Of a DNA stretch of 64,000 nucleotides, positions 1-11,676 are shown piece after piece (position 1 is the first letter of the stretch; each line of letters begins with the position of its first letter). Under the pieces are notes generated by a model. It searched no databases. It was not told the DNA's origin and saw only the letters and a list, made by a program, of their open reading frames with translations. Position numbers and translations under genes: made by a program. This DNA comes from Phycomyces nitens (lineage: Eukaryota > Mucoromycota > Mucoromycetes > Mucorales > Phycomycetaceae), in assembly GCA_022702545.1 (NCBI GenBank), contig JAHRBC010000003.1:4526001-4590000 (forward strand), given 5' to 3'.

Positions 1-2098
1 TTGAGGAATTTGAAAACAAGGAATTCAATCTCTATAATCCCATCCATCTCGTTGTTGAAATAGCAAAGCTTGTGGCTCCATCAATTGTAGTCATACGAGA
101 TCTGAATGCATTGGTAAATGGTAATTATATCTTTATAAAAAAAGTATTAGCAAGATATCTTGAGTATTTCTGGAATAGCAAGTGAAGAGGGTTCCAGGGT
201 TTTGAATATCATTAAAAGTGAAATCAAAGCAATATCTCCCGATGAACAAGTAAGTATTTCTCAATGTCTGATTGTGCATTTACCAATATCCACACTACAG
301 GTATGTATTATCGGAATGGCAAGAGAACTACGGACACTTCCAGAAGCACTCCAGAAAACGGATATCTTTCAGCAGCATTTCACTCTTTCTATCCCATCCA
401 TGTAAGTCGGCACTATGTACAATAATAAATCTAAAGAGAAAGAAAATAGGCCCCAAAGAAAGTTGATCATGGAAAACATATTGCAAACTTTTAAACTGGA
501 CTCTCGGTTGAGTAAAGAGGAAGCCATCGGCTACTATGCTACCCAGATTAGTATGGTAAGTCCCCCAATAAAAAGCTCTTTGGTTGTATTAAGATGATTT
601 CTAATGCTGAATATTTGAAGCGTACGTCTGGATACGTTGCTCGCGATTTGACGAGACTATGCAAAAGAGCTCTACTCAAATCTATGCGAAGAAACAATCA
701 TCATTCTGAGGATTTAGCAGAAGATTTAGCACGACTCAGCCTGGGGTCTAGAAACGAAACAGTGTATGTAAAGACTTTGTATATAGATGTTTTTCAAGAA
801 CCAAGGGTACTTGTGCTTATATATTTCCTAGGTCTGTAGAATGGTCTGATTTTGACTATGCCCTTTCCACCTACCGTCCTTCACAGCAAATAGAAGTCGA
901 GGCTTCTTTACCAAAAAGAGATTGGAAAGATATTGGAGGGTAGGTACCTCTTGTTTTGATGAAATTACATCGTAATTTGGTTCTAATGTATGGTATGCAC
1001 AAGTTGTGAAAAGATTAAACAAAAAATCACGCAAGCTACTCTGTTACCCTTGTTACAACCAGAAATATTTACTCGTTTGGGCGTTAAACCTCCCTCTGGG
1101 TTGCTTCTTTATGGACCAACAGGTATGTCTCCATTGATAAGGTGAAATATCGGATTGTCTTGACAATTTGTTACTATAGGATGTGGTAAAACGGCAATGG
1201 TTCAAGCATTGGCTTCAGAATCGATGATGAATGTTATATCCATTAAAGGGTATGCTGGTAGACTATTAAATGCATTATATTATAAACTAATTAGAACCCA
1301 TATGTCTTTAGACCCGAGATATTTTCAAAATACCTTGGAGAGACAGAAAGCAAGGTCCGGAAATTATTTGCCACAGCCAAACGTATTGCGCCTTGCATTA
1401 TGTTTATTGATGAAATGGATGCCATTGGAACACGAAGAGGTAGATTCTTAAAAGCAATGTACGGCTGTTTTAAATGCGTGTTATTAGGATGGGATACCAG
1501 CGATAGTGGAGGCGGTGTCAATGAACGTGTGCTCAGTACACTATTGAATGAAATGGACGGTGTAGAAGGTCGCCAAGGCGTTATTGTCATTGGGTGTACC
1601 AATCGGCCAGATCAGATTGATGATGCGATTCTTAGGCCAGGTATGGAATGAGACAAGATGAACTCTAATAATCTCATTTTTTTTTACTGTTTTAGGACGT
1701 CTTGACCAGCTTATTTATGTTGGTCTGCCTACAATGGAAGATAGGTTAGACATTATTACAATTCTTTCAAAGAAGATGGTTGTCTCTCCGATGGTTGATT
1801 TGAAAACCCTGGCCAAGCAGACAGAATACTGTAATGGTGCCGACTTGGAGAACATGTTCCGGTAACAAATACTTTTTATCGAATGCAGAATAACGGGCTA
1901 TAATTTAATATTTTTTTTTGAATGTATATTAGTGAGGCCGGAATACTTGCACTTCGACAAGATATCAATGCAAACTCTATAGAAGATAAGCATTTACAAC
2001 AGGTTCTAGAAACAGTGTGCAAAAGAGCCAGACAGCAAGTGTTTGAAAAAGACAGTTTAGCTGTTTATGAAAAGTTCAAGAGTGACCATAGTATATGA
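1..2098 (+). CDS. AFG2B/SPATA5L1-like double AAA+ ATPase, 5' truncated
   Basis: This is the 3' part of a tandem AAA+ ATPase. The 5' end is cut by the window, and the first exon (frame from base 3) already lies in the first AAA domain. The second domain has DWKDIGG, a Walker A GPTGCGKT near 1175-1200, a Walker B IMFIDEMD near 1400, the SGGGVNERV region and an Arg-finger/sensor region ending in ILRPGRLD. The C-terminus ends with [11 protein letters not shown], close to the DLALYENLFKKE end of human SPATA5L1 (AFG2B), which favours that member over Cdc48, PEX1 or PEX6. Known AFG2-type ATPases remodel ribosome-assembly and replisome complexes. About nine short introns interrupt it. The visible first-domain Walker B reads IRDLNAL instead of the usual IDEIDAL type, so that domain may not hydrolyse ATP. 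AAA family is certain; the subfamily is inferred. Confidence 0.85.
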
Positions 2099-2889
2099 AT
2101 ACAGACAATATGAATATTTTTTCTTCTTCTTTAAAGTGCTACACTTTATGTATTCCAATTCTGGGTATATTGATTGATAAATATCAAATCCAACGGAACA
2201 AAAAAAAAGACAAGATGGTTTAGAGTATTAGGTAGAATGAATATATCTTTCTTTTACGGTCCTATAAGAAACTCGGACGAGTTTGATACTTGTTCTATAA
2301 ACCATTGGCTTTTATTTTCAAATCGCTTGCTTTTTTCTCTTGTAAGCCAAGCTTGCCAAGGCATTCTGTAACTGTCTTTATTTTTCAGCAAAATATACAT
2401 ACAGTCGATCGCTAAACACTATAGGCCGAATTAGAGCCATATATTCTCATTTGACGAAAAAGAAAAATATAAAGTATTCTTAAAGTGCATTGTAGACATA
2501 AAATGTGCAATGAAACTCGGTAATAATCATTGATACCAAAGTATATTGGCCAACCCAGAGAACCAGATATTATGTGGTTATAAAATGTTTTATTTTAAAT
2601 ATCTAGAATGATTTGTAAGAATGCAATATATGTATAAGTATAATACAGCCAATAAATGGTATATATATATATTTTTTAGGCTTAAGACACATGGACATCT
2701 AATGTTGGCGTAATATAAGGGTGCAATTTAACCCAAATATTCGATTACATCTGGTTATCATCTATAAGATTTGGCTTTTGTAACGTGTCGTGGATAGGAA
2801 GCAAAAAGAAGCTTGGTATTCGATCACTTGAAGGTGCTTTTAGTCACATCAATGTTCTTTTTGCCTAGTGGCAAGTTTATTTTATTATC
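2099..2889. other. Intergenic spacer between convergent genes
   Basis: AT-rich spacer between two convergent genes. It contains a short (TA)n run near 2660 and several AATAAA-like sequences that could serve as 3'-end signals for both genes. No credible coding sequence was seen; the 65-aa open frame at 2174-2371 has no domain or codon signal. Confidence 0.6.
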
Positions 2890-4581
2890 TTACCGTGTCG
2901 GGTAATATGACTCTGCTTCCCAGTAAGGCAGACCATCATCATTGAAATGGTTTTGATATGATGGTTCAGATGTACAGGAAACCACGGGAGAGGCTGGGCT
3001 TGGGGCTGATAGTGGCATGGCGCTGCCTCGTTGGAATCCCCAGCTGGCAGGACTTGGCTTCCTAATTGATTCGTGTGCTGTCTTTGATCGCCTTGGAGTT
3101 ACTCGACGGCCAAGGTTGTTTGCCATGTTGTCAGTCGCCTCTTTTACGGCACCATTTTCCATTCTTTGCCGCTTCCTCCGCAGCCACAACCAGATACACC
3201 CACCAGATGCGATTACCAAGACAGAGCAGCCAATAACAATTCCTATCAGACCAGACACACCTCCAACCCTTGCCCATCTGGGCGGCACATAAATAGCATC
3301 TGATTGAAAGGTCCACGTCCAGCTGTCAAGATCAAGAATTTGGATATCGACCGCCTTGTCGGTTGCATTAGAGCCTGCTATTACAAACATCTGGTGTTTT
3401 ATGACTATCGATGTGTGGTTTGATCGGTAGAGTGCTGAGCCGCTGATATTTGGATACGATTTCCATGTCCAGCTTGTGGTGTCAAGTAAATTGACATCGT
3501 TTAGCAAATATGCTCCTGAACTATTCCAAGTTTCTCCCCCAAACAATATGATCGTGCGACCGTCCGGATGAAGACTAGCAGTGTGATGTTTTCTCTGTAG
3601 GGGAATATTCCCAGACGCGACAACATTTTCCCATAACTCTATATTAGAAATTGTCAGATGTGATAGATTATGGCTTAATAAAGAGTGCTTACGAGTCCTT
3701 GGGTCGTAGAGGATGATGTCGGCCATGCTGGCTAGTGGGAAATTGGTGACTCTATCCTTCCAAGAGGTGTTGTTTATTACTGACCCGCCAAGGATAACAA
3801 GCTGGCCATTTGTGTCCCTAGAGAGATGTTAGACTTGTCTTGAAATACAAATCGATATTAAAACATACGCAATTTGAGTTATTGTTGCATTTGTTCTAGC
3901 CATGCCACTGTACGGGCTAATAGATGGGATCCAGCCATTGGTTGCATCCCAGATGGCTATATCAGATCTCCATATAAAGTTATCTTGTGGCAATCCTGTC
4001 AGCATATCCGAATCTCCTCCTTTTTATGAAATAGTGAGCCTGTGTTGAACATAAAGACACCATAGTTACCCCAGAATATTGTCTGGCTGCTTGTAGTCAT
4101 GGCACCCGCATAGTTTCTTCGTGCAATTGGTTCATTGGGGGATACGATACGTGTCCATTCTCCTGACTCTGTGTTGTATTGACAGAGAACCATGTTTGGA
4201 GCAAATGTGCCGTTTGTGTAGCTCCCGACGCCTATTATGTTGATAGTCGTATCATCATATCCCCTAAATACTGAAGTGAAATGTAGAATAGGACAATTTT
4301 TGTTCTGGACGTCTGCACCGTGGTCCGTTCTACAGTCGATGATTAATCTCTGTGTTTATTTTTAGCCGTGTGTTCTTGTAGACTTGCATGGGTGCTGACA
4401 TGGTATCGAACCGTTTTCCAATGTCGACCGAGAATAGAGTGTTTCCGGTTTGCGAACTTCGTGAGGCTGAAAATATCCAGATCGCATTACTGCTCGGCAC
4501 ATAGACTGCTCGACCACCAATAGTCTTTCCGAAAACGGCGATTGTGCAAAGGTACACAAGAAAGGGCAAGAGTGTAAGCAT
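2890..4581 (-). CDS. Kelch-repeat membrane protein with single C-terminal TM helix
   Basis: Type I membrane protein with an extracellular kelch/galactose-oxidase-like propeller. The start chosen gives a signal peptide (MLTLLPFLVYLCTIAVFG). Kelch blades show in motifs such as ARRNYAGAMT, NGQLVILGGS, RTIILFGGE and HQMFVIAGS, each followed by a W-rich strand. There are many N-x-S/T sites. A TM helix (SGLIGIVIGCSVLVIASGG) is followed by basic WLRRKRQR and a roughly 100-residue Ser/Pro-rich cytoplasmic tail. Introns are clear near 3815-3870 and 4025-4070; the junction between about 4320 and 4415 could not be fixed with certainty. Fungal kelch-TM proteins are common, and some (Rax2-like) mark polarity, but nothing here gives a specific partner or role. 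Convergent with the AAA ATPase gene. Confidence 0.75.
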
Positions 4582-6485
4582 GTACAACTTTAAGAGTGCG
4601 TTTATTGTTGTCTGGGGTACAGATTTAAAGGTGGGTAAAGAAGTGAAAGAAACAGGAGGAAAGGAATGAGCTACGCACTTGTATTCAAGTACTGCACTAG
4701 TCACTTGAATCCTGCATATTTTCATCTAGAGAAAAAGTTGTCGTCAATATAAAAAGTGCCATGTCTTCAGAAGGTATGAATCCAAATAGAGAGCATGCTT
4801 GATTTTCTATACAATCTGTGCTGTAGCTTTCATTAAAGAGACTCATGTACATGAGGTATTAGAATCATAACGTGACATGTTGAAATACCGGCTTAAAGGC
4901 CATGGCTAGTCTCGTGCGATGAACTGTGGCGCATGAACTACGCCAGCTAGATGAAAAGAGATCAAGGGGAAATAAGAAATATAAAGCCAAGAATTTAATA
5001 AGACCCAGTAGGCCCAATTGACGATGTTTGGTATATTATTCTGGATGATTTTGATGACATTTATATACATCTTTAACCCAATAGATATCCTCATCTTACA
5101 AATGGCACATGTAATGCGATGGTATGCGCGATATACCGGCCTTGCCAGCTGTGATACCCAAGAGCGGCAGAATGCTTGGTACCAAGGAATCAAAAAAAAA
5201 AAAAAAAAACCTTGGCTAGTATTTAGTCGAATGTATTCCAATCAGACTTATTGTCTTGGCTGTTTATTTATTTTTTTGACAATTAAAATACCTGTTCTAG
5301 GACAAAACAAGGTTTTAATACCATTAATCCAAATTCTTTGTTCCAAAATATACCTCTATTTAGAAGCCAAAGAATCAAAAGAAAAAGAAAACTCTAAAGC
5401 TATAAAAACAATAAATATATGACCCTTTTTCTCTGGAAATGGGAACTTTTGACTGAAATACAAGCCATTTGATACTCCTCCTTCCAAATAATAATACATA
5501 TATTATTAAGGAGTCAATATATCTTTTACTAGCCAAATGAACATTGTCCTGTAGGAATGTGGCCCGGATCAGTCGAGAGATTCAGTATGTTTAAAAGGGT
5601 ATTTTTTGGTCAAATGGACATGAATCTATTGTGAGACTGATTGAACAAGGCCTTGAGCATTCCCACGGCTAGAGAGTATTGTATTGTGCTCTAAAATGGC
5701 ATTTCCAGATAAGATTTATCGATTTGTTTGTATTCCTGTTTCAATTCTATTTCTATATAATAATAATATTGTTGCAAAAAAAGAATGTATGCTGAATTGT
5801 CTGTCTTTTCAAACACTCTCCGCGACAAAACTACTGGGACACAATACCTCTTTTTTAAAATATTATCAATCTTTGGTTCGTTCTTTTTGACTTGTGTAAA
5901 GTTGTACAGAACACAGAGGTACTTTTATGATTTTCTATATTTTCAAATATTGTCCTCAATTCATCCTTTTCTCTTGATGAACGGCAAGAATAGTCCAGGT
6001 TGTGTTGATCGAGTACGAGTATCTACATGATTGATATTATAGACCATTGTAATTGTTTTATATGTCTTTGATGTAAAATGTTCCGTTTGGTGATCTGCAG
6101 TTAAATATATATAGGATATGCATGCTCAACTCAGTCCATCTCTTGTGAGTCAGATAGACTCCTCGAGATTACATGATCCTTTGTCAGTATAAAAGCAGAG
6201 TGTATGGCCAACAAAACTCTCCAGGTCATCAAGAGTGACAATCAGACTCAGTGTAACTTTGATGAGAGAATATTATCAATGGTTTATTTAGGTTTACAAA
6301 ACCCAAGGTTTTTTAGCCGATTCCGATGTGATTTTTTTATATATTTTTTGTATATATAAACCTTGAGAAAAATAGCTTGTTTTCTAAATACCCTTTTTCC
6401 TTTGGACGAACCTAAAGTCTACCGTACATCCCCCGTAGGTTATTCATCTTTTTACGGTTCATTTTTGAATTTGGAATTTGGAATT
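4582..6485. other. Intergenic region with A18 tract and 12-bp palindrome
   Basis: About 1.9 kb between the divergent kelch and MFS genes, so it should hold both promoters. It contains a 12-bp perfect palindrome (CTTGGTACCAAG, 5175-5186) followed at once by an 18-base A tract (5192-5209), and several AT-rich stretches. TATA-like sequences occur near 6106 and 6350. Open frames here (for example 4906-5241 on the minus strand) are low-complexity, read through the A tract and show no family features. Confidence 0.55.
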
Positions 6486-8204
6486 ATGTCTGTTGTTCTT
6501 CAAAATGAGATAAACGAACGTACTATTACTTCAGTCAGGACCGTATTCAATGATGCCAAATCATTGGACGGGGCATCTATTACAACAAAGAATGAGGACA
6601 GAGTGACAGTAAATGGAGGTAACGATTCATTCAAAAGGCTAGAGATCCAAATAACCAAATGTCTGCCGAATAGACAATGATTCTGCAAACCTTGAATACG
6701 GTCTGCCTGATCCAGAAAAACCTCAATTCGAAGAGGGTCCTGATGGGGGCTATGGCTGGCTGATTGTTCTTGGTGCCTTTATGGTACAAGTGACTAGCTT
6801 TGGGGTTGCCACCAGTTGGTAAGCCGTTTTATTATTGATACTGTTTTATAGTATTAATTTTCTGTATTGTTTTGTAGGGGTGAGTTTCATGACATGCCAA
6901 AGATAAGAAATTAAATGGTCTTTAGGTGTAATGCAAGATTACTATGACCAAAACACCTTTAAAGATGTACCCAACGCGCTACTCCAGCTTAGTTTTGTTG
7001 GTACCCTTAGCTCTGTGTTCACCAATTGTATGGGACCTGTTGCTCAGATTCTGGCTTCCGTATTCGGTGTCCGTGTCGTGATGATCACTGGTGTTCTGTT
7101 TGTTGTAGTTGGTCTTGAAATGGCTGGTTTTGCCTCGCAAATCTGGCACTTGTACTTAACACAAGGAGTCCTATTCGGTACTGGTGCCTCACTTATCTAT
7201 GTCACAATTATGGGAATAGCACCCCAATACTTTACCCGAAGAAGAGGTGTTGCGCTGGGAATGATTGCAAGTGGATCAGGAATTGGTGGTATCGTTATTC
7301 CATTTATCATGACAGGAGTAAACACCAATCTTGGGCCTGGATGGTAAGTTTGGATATATAATATTCCAGGCTATTTACACGCTTATATAGGACATATCGT
7401 GTCTTGGGATTCTTTTGTCTGTTCTGTGGAATTATTGCCATTATCTTTGTCAAGGAGCGAGTTCCTTCACCCAGGGGAATGAAGAAGATTAGCGATATCA
7501 TCAAACTTGATGTTATCAAGGATTTAAATTATATGCTCTGGTGCGGTGGATCCGTATTGATGCTGATGGGATATTTTATTCCATTCTTTTATTTACCAAG
7601 TAAATATCCTTGTCGAGATTGGTGCCCCTTTTTTTTATTGACCAAATTATGTGTGTTGTAGGCTATGCTACTCATCTCGGCCTAACCGCCACAAATGGCT
7701 CTGCACTCGTGGCAGTCGGATCAGCAATGAATTCAGTCGGTCGTATTATGGCTGGAATCCTTGCTGATAAATTGGGTCCTGTCAATATAAACGTTATATT
7801 TACCACAATGGGCGGTCTAAGCACGCTCTTGATCTGGAGATTTGCCTACACTTATGGCTCACTAATGGCATATGCTGTTGTATTTGGCTTATTTTGTGGT
7901 TCATACTTTGCCTTGCGTAAGTAACCAGATCGATATCATTTTATCTCTAACTTTCTATATAGTTTCTCCCATCACGGCCACGATTCTTGGTCCTGAAAAG
8001 TTCAGATCCGGACTCTCGCTTCTGTTCATCTTTAACATCATTTCGATCTTTGGACCCAATATTGCCAGTGCGATTGAAGAAAATGTGAATGCGGAGCCCT
8101 TGTTCACCTACAAGATGTTTTCTGGAGTATGCTATATATCTGGAGCAATCGTTTTATTTATCCTCAAGATTAGAATGAACCGCAATATATTTGCCAAGGT
8201 GTAA
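6486..8204 (+). CDS. MFS monocarboxylate-porter family transporter
   Basis: Twelve-helix MFS transporter of the monocarboxylate porter (MCT/SLC16-like) family, 467 aa. The first helix carries the family signature DGGYGWLIVLGAF. A charged N-terminal tail of about 75 residues precedes it. Further family features are the ATSWGV-QDYY segment, TRRRGVALGMIASGSGIGG after helix 4-5, and SVGRIMAGILADKLGP. Exons 6486-6618, 6674-6818, 6878-6879, 6926-7343, 7391-7599, 7662-7916 and 7963-8204 sum to 1404 nt, exactly 468 codons. The third is an apparent 2-nt exon (GG) needed to keep frame and to build the conserved Trp-Gly. Such proteins move small organic acids or related solutes across membranes; the substrate cannot be read from sequence. 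The start is the ATG at 6486; upstream in-frame codons are non-ATG. Confidence 0.9.
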
Positions 8205-8239
8205 TAAATATTAAAGATATGTATATAAATATCTAGACA

Positions 8240-8400
8240 AGTGTCTTTGTGATTTTATTTACCAGGTTATAAAAACAGAGAGAAAGAAAGAGAGAGAGAG
8301 AGGAATAGGGGATATAGAGAATGGTTATATATGTATATATAAGAATGTTGGTGATGTGTATATAAATGTGTGTGTGTGTGTGTGTATATATGCAAAAAGG
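8240..8400. repeat. Purine-rich (GA)n tract and (TG)n/(TA)n microsatellites
   Basis: Between the convergent transporter and oxygenase-like genes lie a nearly pure purine run (AGAGAGAAAGAAAGAGAGAG) around 8276-8305, a (TG)n tract around 8367-8384 and short TA-rich stretches. This is simple repeat sequence with no gene. Confidence 0.8.
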
Positions 8401-8449
8401 TCCTTTTTAAACCTGAAAGAAAAATGGTACGATTATTATTTTTTTGGTG

Positions 8450-9620
8450 TTATGCCATAATGTTCATCATAAATGGCCCTTTGTCACAGCTGGGACTTAT
8501 TCTCAGCATGCCTGATGATTCAATAGGCGTCCTATTTGTTTTGATACTCTGCATTGCTGCCTTGTATTCTCTTTCCATGGCCAACATGATGAGTTCGCCT
8601 GCAGTAATGGGCTCCTTGTACTTGCTCTGGCCTTGAATGATTGTTGATTTGTTGGCCTTGTTGCAGTACTGAATACAGTGGCGCGATTCTTGGCCATCTG
8701 ACTCTGGTACACTCAGACGATAAAGACTACTTTTGAATCTATCATCTGACCAGCGAGCAATCATGTCTCCAATACTGCAGACAATCTGGCCTTGATCCCT
8801 TGGGACCCTGTAGGTTTGGGTGCCATTTGGTTTTTTGGACAGGCTTGGTGATTTTGGTGACACTTCAAATTGATTTTGACCGGGTGGCTGGAACAAGAGG
8901 GTCAGGGTATTGATGTCAATGTTTTTCTTGTTCCAATGGTCATGGCCAGGATGTGAGTAAGTACTGGTAGAGGGATAATAGAGGCATTTAAGGGCATTAA
9001 GGCAGTCTGGCTGGGTTATGTCGTGGCATCGGGCAAAGAAGTCTTCTTGGAAACCAAGCCCAATGGCCAGACAAGACAAGAGTTGATAAGACACCTTGTT
9101 GCATTGGTGCATAAAGTCGTTTGTTAGGTTTTGGAATCCAGGAACGTCTTCATTAGCAGGCCAGAGGTCAGGAATGTCATGGAATGTGAATTGTGCTGAT
9201 TCTTTTGGGATTGTTGTTCCACATGAGTCCATCTAAAGAAGAGAATGTCAATATACTGATCTAGAGCTGTTGTTGTTGTCTTTTTGTTTTTGAGCCTTTA
9301 CCTCTGTGAGCTTCTCCCAGCCAGTGTTGCTATAGGGGTCATGAGGGTATTTTTCCTTTATTTCATCTGGCAACTCAAAAAACTCCTTGCTTGTAGAAAA
9401 CATAGAGTCGATATCCTGAGTCTTGATGTCATGGTTGATTACTAGAGCGTATGTTAAATCACTGTAGTCTGTCTTTATGTAAAGAACACTTACTATAAAA
9501 AAAACCATGTTCAGTGCAGGCCTTGACTAGGTCTTGGATGATTTGGTGGCGTCGGTTATTGAAGTCTGCCAAGTCTATTGTCATGATTTCATTTCGGCTG
9601 GTATCGTTGAAATTAGACAT
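8450..9620 (-). CDS. 2OG-Fe(II) dioxygenase-fold protein with degenerate iron site
   Basis: Member of the isopenicillin N synthase-like 2-oxoglutarate/Fe(II) dioxygenase superfamily, 349 aa, from exons 9494-9620, 9302-9441 and 8450-9232 (127+140 nt before the last exon is exactly 89 codons). The N-terminal part has the family pattern (IDLADF, ACTEHGFFYIINHDI, FFELPDEIKEKY). The jelly-roll is recognisable from TLTLLFQ, GQIVCSIGDMIARWSDDRFKSSLYRL and a late ITAGEL. The usual HxD..H iron triad is not there: the HxD position reads N-I-D (about residues 193-195) and the distal His is Tyr (SLYRL, about residue 260). Arg of the 2OG-binding RxS motif is kept in SRHC, but Ser is Cys. The family normally hydroxylates or closes rings in small molecules; this copy may be non-catalytic. 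No biosynthetic cluster surrounds it. Confidence 0.85.
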
Positions 9621-9688
9621 CGTAAAGGAATAAAAGAAAATTGTGTTTGTGAATAGGGAAACAAACGTCGTCTTGGGGGAATGGGTGG

Positions 9689-9696
9689 CATTTATA
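9689..9696 (-). promoter_or_regulatory. TATA box of the oxygenase-like gene
   Basis: On the minus strand TATAAATG lies 69 nt upstream of the ATG at 9620. This matches the spacing of TATA elements seen ahead of other genes in the window (GMD, GPI wall protein, glutathione peroxidase). It supports that the degenerate gene still has a promoter. Confidence 0.45.
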
Positions 9697-9699
9697 GGA

Positions 9700-11642
9700 T
9701 TTTTATTGAGGTGATATTTTTTATATAATGATTTATATATGTAGTGTATATTTATGGCTCAGAAGAGATAAGCAGTCTGGACAGCCAAAAAGCTTCTCTT
9801 TCTTAAAAATAAATACAAAAGAGAGGGTAGGATGAAAATTGAAGATGAATTGAAGATGAATTGAAAATTCAAGGGTATTTTGTCCTACGGCGTTTGGCTT
9901 ACCTGATGTGCAACCATACAATATAAAATAATAATAATACATACTCATCGTCCTGGCTTGTGCACCCAATAGAAGAGGTATATTTCTTGTGAGAGGGTAA
10001 ATAAATGTTGTGACTTTTTTTTAAAATTCGAACAAGTAGGATGGTTTGAACTTGAAGAACATAGTGTACATTTTAGTTTGTATTTCTGTGTATAGATAGA
10101 ATAAACTACTACGTCCTGGCTTTTAAACCCACAAGATAAAAAAATACACTTGTTTTGATCTGTCTTGTGTGTTATATGGAGAATTCGTATCAGATTGAAT
10201 AAATTCATTAAACCCACGATGTCTGTAGGTATTTTTATTCACCAGAGACTCGGTAAGATAATGGAGTTGATTAGATTTGATTTACCAGACTAAAAGCATA
10301 TGTATAGATAGATAAATAGATATATAATCTGTGTGTGTAAAAGGGTATCTTTATACTTTTCCATAGTCACAATTCCATCACGCACTTGTGACTTTTTTTT
10401 TTAAGAAAAAAAGAAAATCAAATGCCGGACATCGGGCAACCAGAATAAAAAAGAAAAATCAAATTGAAAGATACCAATTGTGTACAATTCCAATCATTTT
10501 ATTCCAACCATCTGCAAGTTTTCCTATTTATTTTATTAATAAACTCATCATCAATCCCTCTAATTGCAGTTTGACTCATGGTCAATTTGATGAAATATTG
10601 GACCATTTGCCGAGTACCAAATATCTTTAAGAAATACTTGGTTTTCAACAAGGATACAAGCTCTGCACTCAGTTGTACATTTATGTGTGTATGCGTCTAA
10701 TAAAGGATCATCTACCCAAAACAAAACAAAAACCCCCACCAATTTCAACCGGCATGAATATCTTGGTTTTTTTTTCTGTTTTAACTTTGAACCGCCAAAA
10801 ACACGCAATAGTTTGACATTACCATGCCATAACGTATAATTTTTGATTTTTCTAGTGTATAATTCCTTTATTATAAACATGATCATCAAAGAGTGAAAAA
10901 GGAATGGATATAAATAATCTATCTATAATGGGGTTTTTCAAGGAACTATTATTTTTATATTATAATAAGGAGAAGCCTCTGGCCAACATATTGTAATCAG
11001 AACTTTAGTGATATCTAGTTAAAAAATAAAGGTCATTAATCTCATTGCATAATAAACGTCTGCCGGGCTTAATCGGCGATGGCCTTGATATTCGAATCAA
11101 TTGGATTCTTACATGAATAGTCTTTTGCTGCAGCACAAGTCATTTAGACAATCTGATTTGATTACCACTTTTGATTCCTCAATGGGTTTTTAGAGTCGAC
11201 TGCTCCCCTTTTGCTTCTCAAGCATTCAAAAGAAGAAGAAGGAACATGGTACAACGTGGTCCAATTACCCAAGTCCAATATCAAAGCACTTGATCAATTG
11301 TACTGGCTCTTGACACCTTTATATATATATATATAATTAACCAATTGGCTTGACATCTGCACCCAGATACTTGGCCAAAGCTATGCCCGTCATAACATGG
11401 CACCAGAAAACCTCCTTTATGTGAGAAAACACATGACTGTGATGATTTCTGATGCTCATTGCATATAAATATTTGAACATGTAGAATTCAACGACATTTT
11501 TTATGGAAATGATGCCATTTGGGTTATACTCAGATGTATTTATTTTTTAATAGAAATATCACGATTTGGAAGCATCTTGTTAAACTTGAAGCGACTGATC
11601 AATTCCAAAGAAAATGCCAGAGTACAAAAATGCTTGCTCAAA

Positions 11643-11676
<34 letters not shown>

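Noticed and set aside
4906..5422. Open frames on both strands around the A18 tract
   Set aside because: Low complexity, with runs of Phe or Lys from the homopolymer; no family match, no splice logic.
10560..10889. Minus-strand 109-aa frame with some protein-like composition
   Set aside because: No start context, domain or neighbouring exon was found; could be an old relic but not supportable.
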